From positions 228,310 through 292,309 of the forward strand of contig MNCI01020267.1 of the NCBI GenBank assembly GCA_015680685.1: a stretch of 64,000 nt of DNA, given 5' to 3'. The position numbers were made by a program, and so were the translations under genes. Positions 12,437 to 24,472 of this stretch are shown one piece after another (the stretch's first letter is position 1; the number at the start of each line of letters is the position of its first letter). The notes below the pieces were generated by a model. It searched no databases, was not told the origin of the DNA, and saw nothing but the letters and a program-made list of their open reading frames with translations. Source of the DNA: Gnetum montanum. Its lineage: Eukaryota; Streptophyta; Gnetopsida; Gnetales; Gnetaceae.

Positions 12437-15400
12437 ATGATGGCACATAGGAGTGAACATAGGCATCAGGGTCTTGGCAATGTAGACAAAGGCGAGTGCA
12501 CCTTACAATGTCTCGCCAGGGCACGCATTGAGGAATGACAAGAAGTGCCATCTACCTGGTAAGTCGCTACACTACCTTTGTTTACAATGTGTGATTTATT
12601 AAGTGGGATTGTTACTATGATCACCATGCCCTAGTCACTATGGTCACTACCATTACCATGCTATGAATGTTGTTGTTATGGCCTCGGCTGTCACTTTAGT
12701 TGTTATGTTGTGGCTACTGCCACTCTAGCCACAGCCACCGTGGAGATCGTTACCCTACGGTTGGCACATGGAACTACCCCAACCACCATTGTTGGAAGTG
12801 GACGATGCACCATTTCGATGATTTGGGAGGTTCTGGGTGACGTAGCACACGTTCAACGCAGCATAGCACCCATGGAGAGAGTTTTGGTTTGCAAGGCTTC
12901 TAGGTAGTGTAGCACATGTTCTGGGTAGTGTAGCGTGTGTAAGGGGATTTTTTTATTTGTATTTTATTCTATTACATTCCATGTAGTGGGATAGGGCTGG
13001 GGCAATGGAAAATTTGTGTGTTCATTTTCGTGTTGTGTTGCATTTATCAGCGTGACTAATAGGCTATGTTACATTTTTTTTGCTTGTTACGCTACACTAC
13101 CATACTTGCTATGTTGCTATGCTATCATACCTACTATAGTGTTATATCTGTTGCATTGCTACACCTGTCACGCTGTATAGGGTGTACCCATTGTGTTGCT
13201 ATGTTGCATGTGACATGGCCTCTACGCTGTGTAGGATGTATCCGCTATGCTGTGTCACGTGCTACACTGTGCGTAACATGGGCACTATGCTATACGAGAT
13301 AAGTCATGGAACTGGAACTGATACTTGATAAAAAATTGGTTTTGTCTCACCGTATTAGGAGTGTACTATTTCATACCTAGGAAAATTTGCATATAAAGGG
13401 ATGTTACGCTACACATTAACCATCACTTGAATACTGTGAACTAATGCTTTATGTTGCACCATGCAGGGTCATGTTAAAACCCATCTTGATTGTGATTGAG
13501 CTAGTAGGAATTCTTTCCTACCTAAGTGCCCCTATGGCTAACATTCCCCCTCCTCATGCATGAGTTAGTGACCAAGTGGTCTCATTTTGGGAAGGTGCAT
13601 AGGAATTCCTAGAGTTCCTCCTTCGCCACTTCAATGTGATGGTATGGTCACACTTGTTGATCGAGACAATCACTATTCTGGTTGAAACATTATTTCCTAG
13701 GGAAAACTGAGGCATTTTAAAGTTTATGGCTAATGGGTCCATTGAAGGTGAAGGGGCTGGGAGCTCAAATTGGCATCCAAAAGGTTTGAGATTCTTTTCT
13801 TGGGTTTGGGCTATGCCTGAATTTAAGTGTTACCATAGGTACAACACCTTGTTTGTCACTCGTCACATGGGCACTCTCTTCCAGAATCCACCTAGGACCA
13901 TCTACTGTACTAGCGGGTGAGTCTTATGAAGATACTTGAGTATGTTATACTATTTTTTTTACATAGTTGCGATGCTAATTGTGCTCTATATGTTACTAGT
14001 TTTGTAATTGACAAGGATGGTCTTCACGATCAAGAGGGGGCATTGGCATTGGTCCAAATAGCCTTACAAGAGTTCTCCTCTACCGAGAACATGTGCGCTA
14101 GCATTATAGAACAACTTGGGACCAAATTTAGGACCTATCCAACCAAGCATGCTAAGATCTATCTGAAATATGAAGAACTTGGATGTTTGGATGGGGAATG
14201 GGCATCCCATCTTGTGCCCATCATAGAAGAGGTTCTAGTGGAAATCCCACCATTCCCCATGCCATTCGCACTTAGTGAGTTAAGTTGTGCATGTCCCTTT
14301 ATATGTCCTTGATTAATCAGTTGATTGATTGTGTTCTCTTTGTTTCTTTTATCATTTTTTTTCTTATTGTAATAGCAGCTGAATCCCAAGAGGTTATGGT
14401 AGTCACCTCTATACGTGACAAAACTAACCTCTTCTTTAAATACAGTGAAGTGGATGAGACACAATGCTGGTTATGCAATAGGACCCTAGCCACCCTTATT
14501 CAGAATGTCTAAGAGGCTGGGCATATGGACCTATTTTTAGTAGTAAACCCAATCATTCCAGTTGTAGAGATTCTTGCCCTTATTGATTCTTTTTCGAAAA
14601 GGGTTGACCGCTTTTGCATGCAGGTGCATAATGTGTGGGTGGTGTTTGAGATCACTGATAACCTTTTCGCAGACCTCTTCAGTGTCCCTTCTGATGGCTT
14701 ACATATATGGGAGAAGACCAAAAAATATGTAAATCATCGAGGGGACATAGAAGAGTGGCTAAGGACAAGTAAAGACCGAAAGGGGATTTACATGCAAAAG
14801 GTCAAGCTAGAGGTAGCCCATAAGTTTTACCCCATCTTTTGGGCTCGTGCTTTCTCCAAGTTACTCTCTCAAGGGAAAATCCTTGGAGTAGAGAAAGCTT
14901 GGATTATGAGGGATGTCATGGAAGAAGGGACTCACTATAATTGGGCCAAGTATCTCGCCAAGAGTTTGCAGGATGAAATGGTCAAGCTTCGTGAGAAGCT
15001 TGATGCACAATTTAATATGCATTTCATCTTTTTTATCGCTTTTCTATGACGGTTTGCTAAATTCTTGGTGGTCCAAGAGAATGGCATCTGGGTGCTACAA
15101 GATTGCACCTAGATATCCAAACCATGAATCTGCCAAGTATTCTGCACCACTCGATCCTAGGATCCCCCAGAAGCTATTGGGGAGCCTTTTTTGATAACAA
15201 TAAATGATCAGGTGGGAAGGCCCTTTTATGCACCATATAGCATTGGACAAGCACCTCCCACTAACATAGGCAATGTGGTAAGTGGGGCATGCCTTATTAC
15301 TTAAATAGTGAAATCAACATTTCAATGCAAGAAATCTTGTCTCGTGGAAGAACCCCCACGTACCAGTGAAGAAAGAGGGACAAGGTTGTGAATCAAGGTT

Positions 15401-16951
15401 CGTACAGTGTAGCCTACATTTGCTGGTGAGTATGGTTTAATTTTTCCAATAGCTAAAGCCACCCCCCCCCCCCCCCCCCCCCCTCTTTTTATGTTAGATT
15501 AGCATGCTTACTTTAGAGATGTTTGATAGATGAAGAAGAAGAAGCTTTGGCCCTTGAGGTAGGGGCCCCCGCTATAGAAGAAGAAGAGGCACCAGTTGTA
15601 GAGGAGGAAGCCCCTACCACAGAAGAAAAGGCCCTTGCTATAGACAAACCATTCGTAGAGTGTGCTCCAACACCTAAGGGGCACATGACGGTTGAGGACA
15701 CTGCTACACTATTAAGTCAACTTGAGGGGGAGGGACTACAATTTGATGCTGGTGAGTTTGACAGTTTGCTTGATAGTATGCCAATTGGCAATTCCCTTGC
15801 TCTCATCCCTAAGGGTTTGCTGGGTAGGAGCTTTGTACTTTCATTTATATTACTTATTAGTTTTTTTTTCCTCTCCTTCACTATGCTAACATGCTTTGTT
15901 GTGCAGTGGACACTACCACTAAAGCTCCCAATTCTTCCTCTTCATTTCGCCTCTAACCCTGGACCAAGACTCTAGATAGGTTTGCCTTTATGGAGGAGGT
16001 AGTTGATGACATGATCAACCATTTAAGGCAAATTGATCCTGAGATAGGTGTTTTTGCACTTTGACATTTGCACTCTATGTTGTTACATTTTTCCATCATC
16101 TCATGACTAATGCTTTCTCATGTTGGGTATAATAGCTTCTCGATTGAAGTGGGACCCAAGACAGGCGATCGAAGTTGACGCTGTGCCTAAGCTCTTCTTA
16201 GAGGTAATTGAGGTTCCTCATGATGCATACAAGGAGGTGAGTAAATGCACGTTGTACTTGGCATGATCCCTTTGGGAGGTGTGTCAACGAAGACCTCTGG
16301 AAATAGGTCCAGAAGCTAGAAAAGGAGAAAGCTAGTCAAGTGGTTGAGTTGGAGGATCTACGGTAAAGGAAGGAGTTTTTGATGGCCCGCGATACTTCCG
16401 ACAGTAGTTGGCATACAACCGTGATTGATTATGCAAGATATTGGTTGGCTGTACGGGGTAAAAACAAGGCCACCCATGAAATAATTGAGCAACACTTGCA
16501 AATGGATCTACTAGCTCAAAAAAACTAGGATTGGAAAGATTACAATGCCAAGGAGTATGAATGGGGGCAAGTACAAAAAAATCAGAAACACATGTACATA
16601 GTAGAACATGCTACCTACCGTTAGAAATATCGAGATGCTTCTATTGAATTGCATACTCATAAGCTATTTCTTGATGTGATTGGTGATACTAAGGCCTTCG
16701 ATAAATTTGGAAAGTAGGTGGTGGTCAGTGAGTCTTCCGAGAGAGAGATGACCTTGCCTTTTGGGGAGACCACTATTGCCACATTCTCTCCAGGACCACC
16801 CACATGGACGGCTATGGAGAAGGGGAAAATTGCATCAAGCATTGATTTAGGGGAAGAAGATTGGACAAACTTGAGTGAGGAGGAGATACTTCAATTCTTA
16901 GCAGCTGGCATGGATAGAATACCTCTAGAGATGGACCCAGGCCCATCTTAG
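12437..16951 (+). pseudogene. Multi-exon antisense gene inside the pro-RT interval of element A
   Basis: Function unknown. Reading with the + strand gives exon 1 12437-12558 (starts MMAHRSEH, donor GTAAGT), exon 2 13467-13916 (acceptor ATGCAG, donor GTGAGT), exon 3 13967-14274 (acceptor ACATAG, donor GTGAGT) and exon 4 14376 to about 15.03 kb. Exons 1-4 join in one frame. Further exons are less certain: about 15.06-15.19 kb, an acidic Glu/Ala-rich exon at 15523-15824 and small exons near 15.91-16.24 kb. A long last exon (about 16.32 kb onward) ends at TAG 16951. Together they would encode roughly 900 residues. In-frame stops are few and are mostly single transitions. Exon 4 carries DLFSVPSDGL and a helical block ending in WAKYLAKSLQDEM; the last exon is charged and helical. 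Antisense ORFs are known in some Tat elements (Grande, Retand type), but usually 3' of pol and not in the pro-RT interval. Confidence 0.72.
15462..15483 (+). repeat. Poly-C run of 22 bases
   Basis: It is an uninterrupted C run just upstream of the acidic exon of the antisense gene. Its length may be unreliable because homopolymers are prone to sequencing error. Confidence 0.9.
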
Positions 16952-17135
16952 GTTAGCCAGCCTTTATTATGTTATAGTTTATTTTATTATGTGTGATGGT
17001 AATTTGACTCATTATCTTATTCTTCATTTGTGCATGACCCAAATGAGGATATAAGACCTAGTGGGGTGAGGGATAAAGATACCAGTAGAGACTCATAGCC
17101 CATTGGCAAAAAAAAAAAATTTGTTTTTGAAATGA

Positions 17136-17141
17136 AATAAA
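17136..17141 (+). terminator. Candidate poly(A) signal of the antisense gene
   Basis: AATAAA followed by a TGTGTTGTTATG stretch lies about 185 bp after the TAG at 16951. The position is right for transcript end formation, but the motif is short and the region AT-rich. Confidence 0.4.
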
Positions 17142-17254
17142 ATGTGTGTTGTTATGTATTCTAAGTATGGACTTATATTAATGATAAGTAAATCACTTTT
17201 TTTATTTCTTTTGGCCAATATTTTTGTTAATGTGCTTAGGCCCCCTGTGGGCCC

Positions 17255-17457
17255 CTTGTTTTAGTTTAAGGCCATTTTGGGCCATTGCTAGTTTAAGGCC
17301 ATTTTGGACCATCGTTAGTTTAAGGCCATTTCGGGCCATCACTAGTTTAAGGCCACTTTGAGCTATGTGTAAGGTAATTTTAAGAGTGAAATTGCCAGTT
17401 TTGGGCCTTGGTAGGTTATGGCAATAGTTTAAGGCCATTTCAGGCCGTAATCGCTTC
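17255..17457. repeat. Tandem repeat, about 30-bp unit, AGTTTAAGGCCATTTTGGGCC core
   Basis: About six units lie between the antisense gene and the protease of element A. Each unit holds an inverted GGCC...GGCC pair. It is the third tract of this repeat family in element A. Confidence 0.8.
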
Positions 17458-17779
17458 AACTAATGCTAACAATAGAGATAATGTAAACAAAAAACTTAAT
17501 ACAAAATGGAAATCATGCAAAAAAAAGTATAAAATTTATTGAAGCAAAGTGGAAGTAAACTTTAGTCATGCAATTTTTTCCTAATCCAACGTGGGTTAGG
17601 CAAGGCATATGGTCAAGAAGCCTTGCGGTGGCATTCCTCTATGCTATCATCTACCATTTCAAACAACAATTTAGTCCACATGGTTTCTTCATTTATGTTA
17701 GCAGTTTTAGATGACTTATTTTTCAAACATGGAATTTTAGCATGAATTGGTGATTCATTTTTAGAGATTTCTATCTCTG

Positions 17780-18345
17780 ATCCTTGCTTCATGTCTACAT
17801 TATTTATGGCTTAGGGAGCTACTTCATCATCAAAAATCACCATCTCTCCACCTACGTAGGCTAAGTGGATCTCTTGATGTATGGGTGATGAGACAGCTCT
17901 TAGTTGGGCTAACCATGATCTCCCCAAGATCATGTTAAACTTGGACATCTCTTCTACCACAATAAACACTGCATTAGTGGGAAACTAGTCCCCTACTATG
18001 AAGTTGATGGTAACAATCCCCTTGACCACGACACGCACCCCATTGAATGATTTTAAACATGAGGTTGTTGTGGGCTTGATTTGATCCACCAAGCCCAACT
18101 TGTCCACTATGGGCAATGGTATCACATTGGTGGCAACCCCATCATCAATGTGTACTCTACGAATTTTATACTATCCTACCTGAATCGTGATAAACATGGG
18201 TGCGGTAGTCACTTGACCCTTTTCAGGATCATCTTTGATGGCTTTGTCATGAAATGTTAACTAGGTTGTCCACAATTCTTTAGCCATAGGGGGAAGCATA
18301 ATAGTGTGAATAGCTTTCTCTTCAGTTGGCATGTTTTCATTAATA
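17780..18345 (-). pseudogene. Protease of element A (broken)
   Basis: This is a retroviral-type aspartic protease, which would cleave Gag and Pol. On the - strand the active-site region reads HIDDGVATNV followed by a hydrophobic LGLVDQ segment. The Asp is retained, but the usual Asp-Gly-Ala/Ser triad is altered. The flap and second loop (FIVGD, FNMILGRSWL, then AQLRAVSS) follow in order, as in Ty3/gypsy proteases of about 120-150 residues. Stops at 'GD*' and 'AP*' interrupt the frame. It lies between gag and the tandem repeats at 17255. Confidence 0.82.
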
Positions 18346-18539
18346 GAAATAGATGCTAACATGCGAACCAAAGCCTCACGATGCATTGTAGAAGCCATTA
18401 TCAAGTCATACAAGCTTAATGTTGTGTCCTTTTGTTTCAAGGCCTGCTTAACCTGTGAAAGTGCATTCAGGAAGTCTTGGCCACTGTCTGATTTTTTGTT
18501 AACTTTTTCTTCTTCTATGCACCCTAGAAGATGAATCTC

Positions 18540-21121
18540 TCAAGGGGGAGTGGCTTTAGATTGGATAGTTAGCTTTCTTGAGTCAGAGGATGATGGTCTC
18601 ATGTGTGCCTTATCACCAATGGCTAATGGTGAAGAGGTCATGGGAATTACGGACAAGGGGGTGGGCTTAGGGGGGCCCAATGTAGTATGTTCTCTAGCCA
18701 ACTTATCTCCTAGACATTCTTTGTGTTTCCTTGGACGAGGAGGTTGATACGCAGTGCTTATCACTTAACTTTAGGTAGTAGGGGAACTTGCATGCTTTGG
18801 CACCTTGCTGACAAATAGCGCTTGCGTGGTTGTAGTGGGATGTGATGTATTTTTAATCACAAACAGTGTAGTAGATGTTTGGGGAGAGGTCCTAACGATG
18901 GAGGGGGTTTGCGACCTGGTTATTTTTGAAACTTCAGCATTGCGCGGGGGGAGGGGGGGTGTACACGAACCATGAATGGTACATGTTGTGATTCTACATT
19001 GTTGTTAATGCCAATGGCATTAATATTGTAACCTGCATTATTAGCATTTAAAGGATCTTTCTAAACATTCATTGATTGGTTTTCAGGTCGAACAAGATTG
19101 CTCTCATCAAGGACCAACTTACCTTAATCAATGATTCATTGGATATCATCTTTCAATGCCAAGAAATAATCTATATCATGCCCACACAGTTGATGATAGT
19201 CATAAAAGCGGTCTAGCCTGAAGTTCCTGGGTACTGGTGGTTCATTAGGCATAGCTAAGTAGGGGTCTCAAAGGACTTCACAGTACCTTTGGTAATAGTT
19301 AAGGGCCTCCTCTGACATCTGTTTATGTTGTATACACCTGGCTTCCACAATTGACTCAGAAGCTCTGAAGGCTTAATTGGTAAAGGGGTATATTTTGAGT
19401 GATCGTTGCACTCAAAACTTGGCCTTGGCGGGGTTTGCACTATGGGTGTTCATGCCGAGGGTTGACTAGTGCTACTAGAATCAGGTGTTATATTAGCGGA
19501 GGACTTAGGTGTTATGGCAATCCTTTTACTATTGTTGGACTTGGTCTCATTAGCCACAGTAGCGATTGTGGTTGTTGTGGCCTTCCCTTTCTCCTTATCT
19601 TTCTTTGTGTGTGCATTTTTATAGGCTACGTAGGCTGGATCTCTACTAGCCTCCACTGCATCCTGAATGCTTTTAGTTTGAGCGAACGCTTGGCTAAGAG
19701 AACGTGGAGCCAAATAATATATTTTGTACTTGATAAAATCATTTACTACTCCTTTGAAAATAACTAGCAAGTGGGCCTTGGCAATTGGTTTGTGTATTTC
19801 ATTGAGGGTAGCAGTCCAACGTTGTATAAACTTTTGGACAAATTCTAGTGGTTCTTGTTTAAAGCTCATGAGTTGATCTGAAGTGACTTCTAGTTTCAAG
19901 TTATACTTAAAATGAGTCACGAACTAGCTTAGAAATTCTTCTAATGTTGATATAGAAGCACGAGGAAGCATGTGATACCAGTCTAAGGCCTTGCTTGTCA
20001 AGGACGTGGTGAAAACATGAACGATGGTATGGGGCCATGGTTGGAGTAACAAGGATTTAGACCTAAAAGTGACCAAGTGGGCATTCAGATCACCTTCCCC
20101 ATTGTATTTTGTAAACTGGGGAAGTTGTACCCCAAGGGGCAACATAAGCACGGGAACTACTGGACTGATTGGGTCATCTTGGTAGAAGTCCATGACTTGA
20201 ACGGTTTCAAAACTGGTAGCTTTAAGCCATTTAATTTCTTTGGTGAGATTCTGGATGAGCTGAAAAGCTTGTTCTAGACCCTGGGGTGTTACAAAGGATT
20301 GTGAAACTACTAGAGTAGCCATCATGGGTGGCACTATTGATGCAGCTACCAGTCCCATTGGGGGTGCTATTGGAACAACTCCTGCTAATGGTGTTTTTTA
20401 AGCAATCGACAACCTAGTGGGTGGTTCTACTAGAGTGTTGGCATCGATGGTGCTATGGGGATGGTTATCTGCCCAATGGTTGGTGCGGTCCATAGTCCCA
20501 TGTTTGGTTGCATTACATGTGAAACTTGGTATGTTTGGGGCTATGCGTATTGTGGCATGTGAGACATTTGAAATGTGGGAAAATAAGTCATTGTTGTCCC
20601 CCACACGATTGAGGATGGGCCTGATACCGATGGTGGAATGGGTGTAGAGGAGGGGATAGAAACAGAACCTATGTGCAGTTGCAATGTGGGCATGGTGTGC
20701 ACGTATGGTAGTGTGGGCATCGCAGAAGTTGGATGTGAGGCTTGAACAGACTAGGAAGGATGGTTAATGGGAAATGAGGTTGAAGGACCTGCATGCTGAT
20801 ATGTAGATGACATTTGATGGCTAGCCATCACCAAAGAGGATCTGGGTTATGGCAATGTGGTGGCAGTAGCAAATGAGGTAGGAAATTGTGATTAGTGTGA
20901 ACGAACAACAGAGGTGGAAGGGACAATCGTAGCATAGGTTGGACCACCACCTTTAGAATGGGAGTCTAATTCCTCTTGGCCATCCTAAAAAGGTTCATCA
21001 TAGTGAGATCTTGTGTCCCATTCTCTTGATTTTCTCAATTGCAGAAGTTGGCTTAAAATCCATTGGTATGTTTCTGTGAGTAGAATGGTGATATCAGAAG
21101 TGGGAATGAATTCTCTTCCAT
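18540..21121 (-). pseudogene. Gag of element A with Gag-protease linker (broken)
   Basis: This is the capsid polyprotein. An ATG at 21121 starts a frame rich in Pro, Ser, Thr and Gln with several stops, and after a frameshift the capsid core follows. The core has FTKYNGEGDLNAHL, then LTSKALDWYHMLP near 20.0 kb (frame 19924-20358), then EFVQKFIQRWTATLNEI (frame 19450-19920), the retrotrans_gag pattern. A zinc-knuckle-like block with DRFYDYHQLCGHDIDYF lies at about 19130-19235. Toward 18540 a Pro-rich linker shows repeats around LFVIK and LFVSK, resembling the linker of element B's Gag. At least one frameshift and several stops are present. The start choice is tentative because the N-terminus is not conserved. 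Confidence 0.82.
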
Positions 21122-21484
21122 TCTAGTGAATGATTTCAAAGTTGTATTTTTTCTCATATTCATGATGATCCAATGGTAGGTTTTCTTGGACCTTGGTACA
21201 TAAGAAGTTATATCACTTTGCATCTTGAGGCAAACGTTCTAGTGATTGATGTTACAGTCTAAGAGATTTCCACTATACTCGCATTCAGTTGGGCGGTCGC
21301 TTAGGATCTGCTGTGTGTGGAACAAAGTGAGACACCTCCACACTCACGGTAGGAACTAAATTGGTAACGAGATTAATTTTTCAGATATGAAAATAGTATG
21401 TTTTGTGTTAAACAGTTAAGGTCTGAAGCTGTAGAGAAAATAAACTACAACTGTGGGCATCTAAAAATGTTGAAAAGTTGGTTT

Positions 21485-21950
21485 TCTTCACTACGCTACA
21501 CAAGATGTAGGCAGTGTAATGCAATAAAAAAACATCATAATACAGTAGATAGTTTAGGAACTGTTATACTGACATGGTCGCTACACTACACAAAACGTAG
21601 GTAGCATAATGCACTAGATAGGTAGCATAACATAGTAGATAGACAATGTAATGTAGTAAATAGTTTAGGAACTGCTACACTGATAGGGTCACTATGCTAC
21701 ACAAAACATAGGTAGCATAATGCAGTAGATAGGTAGCGTAACATAGTAGATAGTCTGGGAACTGCTACACTGACAAGGTCACTACGCTACACAAAACTCA
21801 GGTAGCATAAAGCAGTAGATAGGCAGCATAGTACAATAGATAGTTCAAGAACCACTACACTGATAGGGTCACTATGGTACATGGGATGTAGGTAGTATAA
21901 CGCAGTATACATGTAGTATATCATAGAAAATAGTTTAGGGCTTTCATCCT
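21485..21950. repeat. Leader tandem array of element A, about 90-110-bp unit
   Basis: About five diverged units contain CACTAYGCTACACAAAACRTAGGTAGCATAATG-like blocks followed by AGTAGATAG and GGAACTGCTACACTGA. The array lies between PBS and gag. Its GCTACAC...GTAGC content is the same palindrome family that fills the LTR and the antisense-gene flanks. Confidence 0.82.
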
Positions 21951-22103
21951 ACATGGTTCCAGAGGAACCATCATGGTGACCAATCTACACCACCTGATGT
22001 GTAGACAACCACAAGGGTGTCACGTCTATGCTAGTAGGTAATGAGGTACAGATAGCATCCAAGATTACCCATGACACAGGGAAGAGACATGGAGGTTCAC
22101 ACA

Positions 22104-22118
22104 CTCTCTCTAGCACCA
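22104..22118 (-). other. Primer-binding site of element A
   Basis: On the - strand TGGTGCTAGAGAGAG lies 6 bases inside the 5' LTR boundary. The related element B has TGGTGCTAGAAGGAGG at the same place. The sequence resembles the tRNA-Arg-type PBS reported for Tat/Ogre elements with a decayed CpG; this tRNA assignment is from memory. Confidence 0.7.
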
Positions 22119-22124
22119 AAAACC

Positions 22125-24472
22125 TATGACATCTAAAAATGTCAGTGGCTAGAACACTAAGAGGTTATTGGGTGTACAACCTACCCCCAAATCCATGCAA
22201 GGGCTGTGCTAGAGAAAATGGAAACGGGGTGTCATGAATGGTCTGGTCGATAAATCAAGGACTTACGTGGTGTACAATAATCATATGCAAATAGTAATTT
22301 AAAAATGTAACATGCTAAGGTTGAATTGGAAGAAAACGTGGGGTACACAATAATGGAAATGTATCAAAGTATGTAATTGTGATAATAAGTATGAACAAGT
22401 ACACAGAGATGCAACATATATGTAATAGAATAAATGGAATGAGAGCTCAAGTGAGAGAATGCACCACCCAAAAATTAGTGGATCTGATCTTTTTCTGGCT
22501 GATGAATGTGTACAACTGGTATGCAGCACTGGACAGGCATACGTGACAATGGAATGATATGGTCATAGCTCTCGAACTGCTGCTAATGTGGTGCTAACAG
22601 GAACTAATGAGCCGATGCTTGCTGGGCTGAGAGCCACTACGTTGGGTTGAGAAGAGATCCAAGAAGTGCTACTGCTATAATTTTCTATTTATCAACCTTC
22701 TATCACCAATCTCTTTACCAAAGCTTGCTACCAGAAGCCAACTGCCAAAAAGCCAACCCTTTGAACATTTCTTGTTGGCATATTTATAGGGCCAAGAGTG
22801 GGAGAGAGAGGTGGTTTGGATACCACATGTCCTATGTCCCACATGGCACAAATCATGGATGTGCTACACTAATGTATGGTGCTACGTTGATGTGCTACGT
22901 TGAAGTGCTATGCCGAGTGGAACGAGGGTGGAGGTAAAACCTACTAGGCTGTGACCATACCATTCAGACTACATGTGTCAGAGTCCATGGGACCACCATG
23001 TTTTTACAAAAAATTATGCTCACATCAAATGCAAGGTGGAGCCTATGCTCTAGGACTATGTCTTCCCTCCTCTTGCGAGTAATGTCAAGCATAGGGACAA
23101 CTTTAGGAATCAACAAGGGGTACAAAACAAAGCAAACTATTGATCTTGTCTGTTGAGGAGATGTTGGAGAACAAATGACCATCGCCAATGAGTTCTAGAG
23201 CTACTAGAGATTTCTTGAGGATTTTTCATAAGTGTTATGCTACTTATGTTGTTCAGTGTAGCGGAGTAGCATGAATACCCACATGCTATGCTATGCTACG
23301 TTGTGTTGTGTAGCACAGTGTAGCAGCTAGTTTTAAGGTAAATATTGCTCGAAAAAAATGAAAATACCCCACCAAGGCCATGCAAGGCAAGCTACTTTAG
23401 CAACTAGCCATTACACTCTTCATGTTAAAGGATCCTGAGACCTTCTGGTTTCATTCCTAAGACACTTTTAACCTCAATGTGAGACCAGGTGCTACATTGT
23501 GCAGTGTAGCACAGTGTAGCACTTGGTCTAACATGAGTTTGAGCTTAACCTACAATGCTTTGTGAAGATACTTTGATAAGACTTTGAAGGAAGAGTGGGA
23601 AGGGCAGTCCTAGAGGTTGAAGCATGGCCAAGTGCAATTCTTTTGCTAGAACAACTTGATGGAGGATCTTCTTACATTGCCATTCTACTACATTGTGCTA
23701 TACTGTGCAGCGTAGCACCTAGTTTTGCCTAAATTTTGACTTATTTTGCAAGTGTTCTATCATGGGATCTTAAACATGTTTTGAGATGGCAATAGAACAG
23801 GCATTTTTCATGATTGAAGCATGGGCAATTTTGTTCTCCATGCCAAGACAATTTGAGAAAGGATTGTCATGCCCTGCTACGCTGTGCTACCCTGTGTAGC
23901 ATAGCATAGCGTAGCACCCAAAATGGGACAACTTTTATGACATTTTCCATGTTTTTTCTATGTTATGTTGGTCAGACTTCAAGGATGAAATGATTCAGAC
24001 ACCTTTGAGGACTGAATATCTGCCAGTTGCATCTTCTACATCTGATCAATCACCACATGGCCTACTACATTGTGTAGCGTAGCATAGCATAACAGGTCTC
24101 GCAGTTAGAAAACTTGCTAAACTATTTAGTCCATCCTAAAAACCTTCGTCAACTCCTAGCTTGGAACTTGGATGGACCATTGGCTAGGGCATTTGTCAAG
24201 CTGGACAAGCTAGAAAGTGTAGTAAGCTTGATAGCCTAGGAGATAGGAAATTTGCCGAATTGTATGGTCCATCCTAAATGCTACTTTTGTGCAAACTAGC
24301 CTCATGACTAGGTGTTGCGTTGACTGTGCTATAGAGGGTTGTAGGCAGGCCCAAAAGTCTTTGGTGCCATGTTGTCTATGTGGCCTAGTGTGACATCATT
24401 CTTGCAGAGATCCTTGCCCCAAATTTTGGGAGCGTGCTGAATCGTGAGAGTCCCAAAATTGATGGTGTTTCA
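22125..24472 (-). repeat. 5' LTR of element A (2348 bp)
   Basis: It is the direct repeat of 4332-6624. At its left end the two copies read TATGACATCTAAAAATG against TGTGACGTCTGAAAACG, a clear case of CpG loss in this copy. The TATA box is at 22781-22788 on the - strand. GCTAC/GTAGC palindromes occur around 23283-23330, 23490-23520, 23690-23715 and 23875-23920. The right boundary is fixed by the ATTTT duplication. Confidence 0.93.

Larger units (their letters stand above)
4332..24472 (-). mobile_element. Element A: about 20-kb Tat/Ogre-like Ty3/gypsy retrotransposon
   Basis: It is a complete but decayed element on the - strand. Its LTRs (22125-24472 and 4332-6624) are direct repeats flanked by the 5-bp duplication ATTTT. 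Reading leftward, the order is 5' LTR, PBS, leader array, gag, protease, large pro-RT interval, RT with RNase H, second RNase H-like domain, integrase, tandem-repeat 3' UTR, PPT and 3' LTR. The size, the order and the interval between PRO and RT are hallmarks of the Ogre/Tat group. The odd feature is a multi-exon gene on the opposite strand inside the pro-RT interval. The LTRs differ mostly by transitions, many at CpG, so the insertion is old, and every gene carries stops or frameshifts. Confidence 0.93.

Noticed and set aside
12155-12466. - strand frames of 103 and 67 codons
   Set aside because: They overlap each other and the antisense promoter region and consist of repeat sequence without protein motifs.
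13066-13302. + strand frame rich in Cys, Tyr and Leu
   Set aside because: It lies inside intron 1 of the antisense gene and is made of repeated GCTATGCTA motifs; a by-product of the palindrome repeats.
19399-19767. + strand frame of 122 codons
   Set aside because: It is the antisense shadow of Gag; the - strand frame carries the recognised capsid motifs.
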